A stretch of 5,755 nt of DNA, taken from positions 1 through 5,755 of the forward strand of contig WRLJ01000122.1 of NCBI GenBank assembly GCA_009777685.1. Direction: 5' to 3'. Under the pieces are notes generated by a model. The model worked only from the letters and a program-made list of their open reading frames with translations. It did no database searches and was not told the origin of the DNA. The DNA comes from Oscillospiraceae bacterium (GTDB taxonomy: Bacteria; Bacillota; Clostridia; Oscillospirales; UBA929). The position numbers and the translations under genes are program-made. Positions 1-4,137 of the stretch are shown piece after piece. Positions within the stretch are counted from its first letter, which is position 1. Every line of letters begins with the position of its first letter.

Positions 1-376
1 TTATGCCTCTTGCATTCGCCTGTGTGCCGGTGTTGACCAGGTGAAGGGCCTCGCCGACGCCATGCGGGCCCGCGATGCGAACCGCGCCTGCGGCGGTGTT
101 TGATGTGGTGCTTGCCGCGGTGTCCCCGCGGAGAAGGCCCGAGTTGCCCGTGGCCGTCTCGGTCCCCGAAGCGTCGCGCGTGCTGAACGGCACACCGGTG
201 GTGGCGACATTCCCCGTCGCGCCGTCGAACGACCAGTAGGTGTGCGCGTACCCGGGAACGACCACAGTGGGTGTTTCCGACGCGACGGCTGTCCCTCCAT
301 AAAATGTCAATATTGGGCTGAAGAGGATCAGCATTGTCAGTGTCATGGACAGGCTTCTCCGAAACATTTTTTTCAT
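1..376 (-). CDS. Exported protein, N-terminal part (possible LamG-like surface protein), open at left edge
   Basis: The first 125 codons are present, read leftward from ATG at 376, with no stop before the window edge, so the C-terminus is missing. Residues 1-32 form a signal peptide: basic start MKKMFRR, hydrophobic stretch around residues 11-26, and a likely cleavage AVA|SE after residue 32. The mature part is rich in Gly, Ala, Thr and Ser. It contains YWSFDG (47-52) and GVGEALHLVNTG (106-117). These resemble the opening strand and the 'G-K-A-L-x-F' strand of LamG/concanavalin-like jelly-roll domains, but that match is from memory and weak. The start at 376 is chosen because GGAGG sits 8 nt upstream; an in-frame ATG at 391 overlaps that ribosome binding site. 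The gene has its own promoter, so it is probably not co-transcribed with the alpha-galactosidase to its right. It is most likely a secreted or cell-surface protein; its function cannot be told from this fragment. Confidence 0.72.
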   Translation of the reverse strand, partial: MKKMFRRSLSMTLTMLILFSPILTFYGGTAVASETPTVVVPGYAHTYWSFDGATGNVATTGVPFSTRDASGTETATGNSGLLRGDTAASTTSNTAAGAVRIAGPHGVGEALHLVNTGTQANARGI

Positions 377-384
377 TTTAATTG

Positions 385-389
385 CCTCC
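385..389 (-). promoter_or_regulatory. Ribosome binding site of the left exported-protein gene
   Basis: Read leftward this is GGAGG, with an 8-nt spacer before ATG at 376. It decides the start: the other in-frame ATG (391-389) overlaps the site and has nothing comparable upstream. Confidence 0.75.
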
Positions 390-406
390 ATACTAAAATA
401 TTCGTC

Positions 407-430
407 TGACTCTATATTTATTTAGAGTCA
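407..430. repeat. 24-bp dyad in leader of the left gene (operator-like or leader hairpin)
   Basis: Perfect 8-bp arms, TGACTCTA (407-414) and TAGAGTCA (423-430), surround an 8-nt AT-rich centre. The dyad lies just downstream of the predicted transcription start (about 434) and upstream of the ribosome binding site. It would therefore be the first structure in the mRNA, or a repressor site over the early transcribed region. It lacks the T-run and GC-rich stem of a terminator. Which role applies is not decidable from sequence. Confidence 0.5.
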
Positions 431-440
431 TCTATAGTAA

Positions 441-469
441 AATATAACACAGCCTGTCCGACATGTCAA
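441..469 (-). promoter_or_regulatory. Promoter of the left exported-protein gene
   Basis: Read leftward: -35 TTGACA (464-469, full consensus), 17-bp spacer, -10 TATATT (441-446, five of six consensus bases). This is a housekeeping-type sigma-70/sigma-A promoter in an AT-rich stretch, giving a leader of roughly 58 nt before ATG at 376. Confidence 0.8.
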
Positions 470-631
470 TATGGTATTATGATAAAAATTCTCATGTTTA
501 TTTTTGGCTATAATCCACAAAATTTCGCGTCATCTAAGGCCTCTCAATCATTTTAGCATTTTCTATACCATTCTGGAACCCCCTGTGTTTTCCGGCAGAT
601 TGCCGCTATCCGGGCGTCCTTTCCGGCACAG
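470..631. other. Intergenic stretch with no recognised element
   Basis: This lies between the promoter of the left gene and the terminator of the alpha-galactosidase gene. I see no convincing small gene, RNA or long repeat. A TATAAT on the plus strand at 509-514 has no matching -35, and a 5-bp hairpin (CGGCA/TGCCG near 594-606) is too small to interpret. Confidence 0.5.
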
Positions 632-669
632 AAAAACCGCCCGGCGCGCCGTTGGGCGCTTCGGGCGGT
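632..669 (-). terminator. Intrinsic terminator of the alpha-galactosidase gene
   Basis: Read leftward, the stem ACCGCCCG pairs with CGGGCGGT (662-669 with 636-643). It is extended by an inner GC stem (655-659 with 646-650) around a 4-nt loop and followed at once by five Ts (636 down to 632). It begins about 20 nt after the TAA at 692-690, the right place to end that transcript and insulate the next gene downstream. Confidence 0.85.
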
Positions 670-689
670 CCGGGGTTCGCGGGCGGAGC

Positions 690-3032
690 TTACAGTCCCT
701 CGATCTGATACAGGTTGGACCCGTAATCCCCCAGCAGGCGGGTCTTGTCGTTGTAGTGGCTGCCCATAAACTGATTGCCCAGCAGAAGGCCCGCCGCGAG
801 CGCCGCGCCGCGGCAGGTGCGGGTCTCCGCGCAGTCGTTCAGCGCGTAGCGGCGGCCCGCCGCCCGCAGAATCAGCCCGCCGGGGTCGAGCGTGACCGGC
901 ATGATGTGCTTGACCAAACCCCCGAAGCGCTTGATGTACAGCTTCTGGGGGCGGGCGGAGACCCGGTAGAGCCGCTCGGCGTCCAGACCGGGCACGCGCA
1001 GGGCGTCCGGCCCCTCGCTGACGCCGGCCATCGTCTGGAAGAAGCCGAGAAAGGCCCTGTCTGTATCCGGGTCGCGGCACAGCCAGACCCTCTTGTTCGC
1101 CTTGACCGCCGCAAGCCGCTCGAAGGAACCGTATTGAAAGGTCCTTCTGTGGGCCTTGTAAAAGGCGGTCTGCTCCTGGATCTCGCGCCGCTCCACCGGC
1201 GTGAGGAACCGCAAATCCAGCTCGTACCCCAGACAGCCGAAGCAGGCCGCGTTAAAACGGGTGCTGATGGGCGTCTCGCGCAGGGTCTGCTGGTGCGGCG
1301 CGTCGGAGACGTGCGCCCCCATCACCGACGGCGGATAGAGGTGCGACAGCCCGCCCTGTATCTCCAGCCGCACAATCGGATCGGTGTTGTCCGAGGCCCA
1401 GATCTGCGGCGAGAAGCACAGCATTCCCAGATCAAAGCGGTTGCCGCCCGAGGCGCAGCTCTCCAGCAGGATATGCGGCCTCGGCCCGAATATCCGCCGC
1501 AGCACCTCGTACAGCCCGAGGATGTAGCGGTGGAAAAACTCGCCCTGAGACGGGATATGCTCCGACCACAGCTCGCCGATATGGCGGTTCATGTCCCATT
1601 TGACATAGCTCGCGCCCGTCTCGTCCAGCACGCGGCCCACCGAATCGACGATATAGTCGCGCACGGCGGGATGGCACAGGTCAAGCACAAGCTGGTTGCG
1701 TCCCCGAACCGGCTCGCGTCCCGGCTGGCGCACGGCGTACTCGGGATGAGCGCGGTAGAGATCGCTGTCCTCGTTGACCATCTCCGGCTCAAACCACAGG
1801 CCGAATTCCAGCCCCGCGGCGCGCACCTTGCGGGCGAAATGGGCCAGCCCGCGCGGGAATTTCCGGCGGTTGGCCGCATAGTCGCCCAGCCCCGCCGTAT
1901 CGTCGCCGCGTTTTCCAAACCAGCCGTCGTCCAGAACGAACAGCTCCATGCCCAGCTTTTTGGCCATCCGGGCCAACCGCATCAGCTTGCGCTGGGTATA
2001 CTTGAAAAACAGCGGCTCCCACGAGTTGTACAGCACGGGACGGTCCCTGTCCCGCCACGCCTCCGGGATGACGTGACGGTTGACAAAGCGGTGAAAGTTA
2101 CGGCTCAGGCCGTTTGTACCCCCGCCGCTGAACGTCATGACGGCCTCGGGCGTCTCAAAGGTCTCCCCCGTGCCCAGCGTCCACTCAAAGCAATGCGGGC
2201 TGAGGCCGATCCCCACGCGGACCAGCTCATGGCTGTTCCGCTCGGCAAAGCCGAAGTGATTGCCGCTGTAGACCAGATTGAAGCCGTACACCCGCCCGCG
2301 GTCCTCCGAGGCGCCGTCCTCCAGCAGCAAAAAGCCGGGGTTGTGCTTGTTGCCGCTGGCGCCGGTGCGGCTTTCGTTGACGAATACGCCGTATTGCAGC
2401 GGCCTGTCGTGCCGGTGGGCCTCCTTGGCCCAGTCCCCGTCGAAGGTGACGAGGGTGTAGCCCATGTCCGGCATATCCAGCGACAGGCTCAGCAAGCGGC
2501 GTATGACCAGAGGCTCCGCCTCCCGGTTGACCAGCACGGCCCGGCGGGTGATGACGTCGGCGGCCTCATAGACCGTGTAGATCAGGGTCAGCCCGACGTC
2601 ACAGGCCTTGTCGCGCAGCCGCACCGACAACGAGGCGGTCCCCTCCCCTTCCGCGCCGCGCGCGGCCGGCAGGGTCTCCATCGGCATGGCCCCGCCGGTA
2701 ACGTCATGCCCCTCGTACACAAAATCGGTGACAAAGCCCCCGTCCGGCATTTTGATCTCGGCGGGCGAAAGGCGGTAGTCTCCCCTGCCGATGCCCGACC
2801 ACTCCAGACACATCGTATCCAGGACATACAGCGGGTCATCGCGGTCATAGGCCACGGTGCAGCCGATCTGCGCGGTTCGCTTGAGCGCCAGAGCCTCCGC
2901 ATCCCGGCCATCCGGCCCGGCCAGCCGCGCGCCGTAATAAATATGCTCCAAATGGCCGTGCTTTGTGAGCCGGAATATGTACTCCGTGCTGTCCGTCGCA
3001 AGCCGGAACAGACCGTCATTTACCGTGACCAT
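690..3032 (-). CDS. Alpha-galactosidase, glycoside hydrolase family 36
   Basis: 780-residue enzyme predicted to cleave terminal alpha-1,6-galactose from melibiose, raffinose, stachyose or galactomannan side chains with retention of configuration. The GH36 layout is recognisable: N-terminal beta-sandwich (about 20-280), catalytic barrel (about 285-630) and C-terminal beta domain ending in GDYGSNLYQIE (768-778). The nucleophile is D480 in YVKWDMNR; the acid/base is D548 in ASDNTD. Other active-site segments are NSWEP (336-340), LDDGWFGKR (367-375), WFEPEM (413-418) and CASGGNRFD (526-534), where many relatives have CSGGGGR. No signal peptide is visible, so it should be cytosolic and depend on a sugar importer not in this window. 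It is a little longer than typical Geobacillus/Lactobacillus homologues (about 730-750). The start at 3032 is supported by GAGGGAG 10 nt upstream (3043-3049) and by family-like N-terminal sequence directly after it. It is a single-gene unit with its own promoter and terminator. The family call is very secure; substrate preference is not. Confidence 0.96.
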   Translation of the reverse strand: MVTVNDGLFRLATDSTEYIFRLTKHGHLEHIYYGARLAGPDGRDAEALALKRTAQIGCTVAYDRDDPLYVLDTMCLEWSGIGRGDYRLSPAEIKMPDGGFVTDFVYEGHDVTGGAMPMETLPAARGAEGEGTASLSVRLRDKACDVGLTLIYTVYEAADVITRRAVLVNREAEPLVIRRLLSLSLDMPDMGYTLVTFDGDWAKEAHRHDRPLQYGVFVNESRTGASGNKHNPGFLLLEDGASEDRGRVYGFNLVYSGNHFGFAERNSHELVRVGIGLSPHCFEWTLGTGETFETPEAVMTFSGGGTNGLSRNFHRFVNRHVIPEAWRDRDRPVLYNSWEPLFFKYTQRKLMRLARMAKKLGMELFVLDDGWFGKRGDDTAGLGDYAANRRKFPRGLAHFARKVRAAGLEFGLWFEPEMVNEDSDLYRAHPEYAVRQPGREPVRGRNQLVLDLCHPAVRDYIVDSVGRVLDETGASYVKWDMNRHIGELWSEHIPSQGEFFHRYILGLYEVLRRIFGPRPHILLESCASGGNRFDLGMLCFSPQIWASDNTDPIVRLEIQGGLSHLYPPSVMGAHVSDAPHQQTLRETPISTRFNAACFGCLGYELDLRFLTPVERREIQEQTAFYKAHRRTFQYGSFERLAAVKANKRVWLCRDPDTDRAFLGFFQTMAGVSEGPDALRVPGLDAERLYRVSARPQKLYIKRFGGLVKHIMPVTLDPGGLILRAAGRRYALNDCAETRTCRGAALAAGLLLGNQFMGSHYNDKTRLLGDYGSNLYQIEGL

Positions 3033-3067
3033 CCACCAAACGCTCCCTCTCTGATGATATTTTCCCC

Positions 3068-3096
3068 AGTATACCGCTTTGCCGCGGGAAAGTCAA
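3068..3096 (-). promoter_or_regulatory. Promoter of the alpha-galactosidase gene
   Basis: Read leftward: -35 TTGACT (3091-3096, five of six), 17-bp spacer, -10 TATACT (3068-3073, five of six). Transcription would start near 3061 with a leader of about 29 nt. No clear cre-type or other operator dyad was found overlapping it, so sugar control is not visible in the sequence. Confidence 0.8.
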
Positions 3097-3133
3097 TCCG
3101 ACGCCCCGGGGGTGTGCGGCAGGGGCGTTTTGC

Positions 3134-3159
3134 GGGACGCAGAGGGCTGCGTCCCCTAC
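3134..3159. repeat. Intergenic palindrome, unit 1 (reverse orientation)
   Basis: Perfect 9-bp stem GGGACGCAG (3134-3142) / CTGCGTCCC (3147-3155) with the 4-nt loop AGGG, followed by CTAC. On the minus strand it begins with GTAGGG and ends in CGC, the same frame as the two neighbouring palindromes. There is no T-run, so it is not an ordinary terminator. It lies upstream of the alpha-galactosidase promoter. Confidence 0.7.
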
Positions 3160-3182
3160 AGGGTTTTCCGCCCCGCCCATTC

Positions 3183-3211
3183 GTAGGGCGCGATGCCCAC
3201 ATCGCGCCGCA
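3183..3211. repeat. Intergenic palindrome, unit 2 (forward orientation)
   Basis: GTAGGG header (3183-3188), then a perfect 9-bp stem GGCGCGATG (3187-3195) / CATCGCGCC (3200-3208) with loop CCCA, then GCA. Same header, stem length and loop length as unit 1, but a different stem sequence whose two arms changed together. Confidence 0.7.
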
Positions 3212-3216
3212 CACGC

Positions 3217-3242
3217 GCGGACACGGCACGCCGTGTCCCTAC
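3217..3242. repeat. Intergenic palindrome, unit 3 (reverse orientation)
   Basis: Perfect 9-bp stem GGACACGGC (3219-3227) / GCCGTGTCC (3230-3238) with a 2-nt centre, ending in CCCTAC (3237-3242). With unit 2 it forms a head-out pair, GTAGGG at 3183 and CCCTAC at 3237-3242. The stem again differs from units 1 and 2. Confidence 0.7.
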
Positions 3243-3294
3243 AAGGGGAACTGCCCTAACATGACATCCGTCCGTTCATCCCCTTACCCTATCA

Positions 3295-3324
3295 TTGTAT
3301 CTCATTTCCCTCCCGTGGTATGGT
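3295..3324 (+). promoter_or_regulatory. Weak candidate promoter for the recombinase gene
   Basis: TTGTAT (3295-3300), an 18-bp spacer and TATGGT (3319-3324) precede the recombinase. The match is poor, so the recombinase may be expressed weakly or from a differently controlled promoter. No better candidate was seen between 3243 and 3354. Confidence 0.25.
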
Positions 3325-3340
3325 CAGCGCAAAGCCACGG

Positions 3341-3346
3341 AAGGAG
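3341..3346 (+). promoter_or_regulatory. Ribosome binding site of the recombinase gene
   Basis: AAGGAG with an 8-nt spacer to ATG at 3355. It fixes the start and rules out the upstream in-frame TTG at 3295. The site directly abuts a possible 6-bp stem, CCGTGG (3313-3318) / CCACGG (3335-3340), which could affect its accessibility. Confidence 0.8.
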
Positions 3347-3354
3347 CGGGACCC

Positions 3355-3960
3355 ATGAACACCTACGGCTACAGCCGCGTATCCTCCGCCGACCAGCATG
3401 AGGACAGGCAAACCCTCGGCATGTCCGAGCTGAACATACCGCCGTCGCACATTTTTACAGACAAGCAAAGCGGGAAAGACTTCAACCGGCCCGCGTACCA
3501 AGCCCTTTTGAAACAGGTAGTCCCCGGCGACCTGATCTACATCAAGAGCATCGACCGCTTGGGACGCAATTACAACGAGATACAAAACGAGTGGCGCGTC
3601 CTAACCCAGGAGCGCGGCGTGGACATCGCCGTGATGGATATGCCCTTGCTGGATACCCGGCTGAACAAAGACCTGATGGGGACATTCATCGCCGACCTCG
3701 TGCTGCAAATCCTGTCATTCGTGGCGCACAGCGAACGCGACGCCATCCGCAAACGGCAAGCCGAGGGCATCGCGGCGGCGCGGGCGCGGGGGGTTCGGTT
3801 CGGCGGCCCTGTCATCAAGCCCCCTGAGCATTTCCCCGCGCTGGTAAAGCAGTGGGAGCGCGGCAAACTGCCGCTGAAAGAGCTTTTGGAGCAAACGGGG
3901 CTGAAAGAATCCACGTTTTACAGGCGTTTGCGGGAACTGCGGGCGGGGAAACGAAAATAA
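3355..3960 (+). CDS. Small serine recombinase (resolvase/invertase family), probable invertase of the adjacent promoter
   Basis: 201-residue site-specific recombinase. The N-terminal catalytic domain (about 1-140) opens GYSRVSSADQ, giving R8 and catalytic S10 at the same positions as gamma-delta resolvase. R45 (FNRPAY) and D67, R68 and R71 (IDRLGR) also line up with the known active site. A long helix follows (AHSERDAIRKRQAEG, 124-138), then a C-terminal helix-turn-helix (about 174-197, LKELLEQTGLKESTFYRRL) for site binding. The size is close to Hin/Gin invertases and classical resolvases, without the long C-terminus of large integrases. Resolvases use directly repeated sites with accessory subsites; invertases use inverted simple sites. 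Here two inverted 28-bp dyads begin four bases after the stop codon, which favours an invertase acting on the segment 3979-4102. No transposase or other mobile-element gene is nearby. The family and active site are plain; the assignment to these sites is inferred from position and site structure. Confidence 0.95.
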   Translation: MNTYGYSRVSSADQHEDRQTLGMSELNIPPSHIFTDKQSGKDFNRPAYQALLKQVVPGDLIYIKSIDRLGRNYNEIQNEWRVLTQERGVDIAVMDMPLLDTRLNKDLMGTFIADLVLQILSFVAHSERDAIRKRQAEGIAAARARGVRFGGPVIKPPEHFPALVKQWERGKLPLKELLEQTGLKESTFYRRLRELRAGKRK

Positions 3961-3963
3961 CGA

Positions 3964-3991
3964 ACTGTCACAAAGTAGACTTCCTGACAGT
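3964..3991 (+). repeat. Left inverted recombination site (28 bp, crossover-site-like)
   Basis: The ends are ACTGTCA and TGACAGT, the reverse complement of each other. The two 14-bp half-sites (ACTGTCACAAAGTA and, reversed, ACTGTCAGGAAGTC) agree at 11 of 14 positions around a central AG (3977-3978). This is the anatomy of a serine-recombinase crossover site: two inverted half-sites and a central dinucleotide. AG is not self-complementary, so the site has a direction. It matches the site at 4090-4117, in inverted orientation, at 25 of 28 positions. Confidence 0.85.
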
Positions 3992-4102
3992 CCGTTTAAT
4001 TACGCCGGATTTCCGACGCCGCAACAATTATACCACAGATATCAAAGGAAAACAAGCCTCATTTTGGCAGATACTGCGTCGATGGGGCTACTGTCAGGAA
4101 GT
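3979..4102. other. Predicted invertible DNA segment carrying a promoter
   Basis: This is the 124 bp between the central dinucleotides of the two inverted 28-bp sites. It has no gene of its own and is more AT-rich than its surroundings. It contains one good promoter, which in this sequence points left, away from the exported-protein gene at 4138. Strand exchange between the inverted sites would flip it; a base at position p would move to 8081-p. The inner halves of both sites are identical, so flipping would leave the sites intact and the switch reversible. Confidence 0.8.
4027..4055 (-). promoter_or_regulatory. Promoter inside the invertible segment, facing left (OFF orientation)
   Basis: Read leftward: -35 TTGTTT (4050-4055), 17-bp spacer, -10 TATAAT (4027-4032, full consensus), preceded by TGG, an extended -10 element that offsets the weaker -35. 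As given, it would transcribe leftward from about 4020 into the 3' end of the recombinase gene, antisense. After inversion the -35 would lie at 4026-4031 and the -10 at 4049-4054 on the plus strand, starting near 4061 and reading into the gene at 4138. No comparable plus-strand promoter was found in the segment as it stands. Confidence 0.75.
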
Positions 4103-4117
4103 CTACTACATGACAGT
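4090..4117 (-). repeat. Right inverted recombination site (28 bp, crossover-site-like)
   Basis: Inverted partner of 3964-3991. The inner 16 bp (4091-4106) is a perfect reverse complement of 3975-3990, and the outer TGACAGT (4111-4117) matches 3964-3970. Only three positions differ (4108-4110), all in the outer half. The two half-sites agree at 11 of 14 positions around the central dinucleotide at 4103-4104. It ends four bases before the ribosome binding site of the next gene, so in the ON state its hairpin would be in the mRNA leader. Confidence 0.85.
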
Positions 4118-4121
4118 CACA

Positions 4122-4127
4122 GGGAGG
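4122..4127 (+). promoter_or_regulatory. Ribosome binding site of the RCC1/stalk protein gene
   Basis: GGGAGG with a 10-nt spacer to ATG at 4138. It lies just outside the invertible segment, so translation signals stay fixed while only the promoter would move. Confidence 0.8.
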
Positions 4128-4137
4128 ATTATTCACC

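Noticed and set aside
1..300. Minus-strand 99-codon frame ending at base 1
   Set aside because: It lies in a different frame from the signal-peptide gene starting at 376, is Arg/Pro/Ser-rich, and its ATG has no ribosome binding site. The frame from 376 has both signal peptide and Shine-Dalgarno.
509..514. TATAAT on the plus strand as a promoter
   Set aside because: No -35 at suitable spacing and no TG extension; any transcript would run antisense into the alpha-galactosidase gene.
3134..3242. The three palindromes as a CRISPR array or terminators
   Set aside because: The repeated part is structure rather than a constant sequence, there are no equal-length spacers, and no T-runs follow the stems.
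504..3401. Plus-strand open frame of 965 codons opposite the alpha-galactosidase gene
   Set aside because: It is antisense to a plainly real enzyme gene, its product is low-complexity (rich in Arg, Ala, Gln, Val and Pro) with no domain I recognise, and it has no good ribosome binding site. GC-rich codons on the other strand leave few stops.
3964..3991. The left 28-bp dyad as the intrinsic terminator of the recombinase gene
   Set aside because: It can fold, but the stem is interrupted, not GC-rich, and no T-run follows.
3964..4117. The inverted repeats as ends of a small transposon or MITE
   Set aside because: No target-site duplication flanks them (acga before, caca after), there is no transposase, and each arm is internally symmetric, which fits a recombinase crossover site better.
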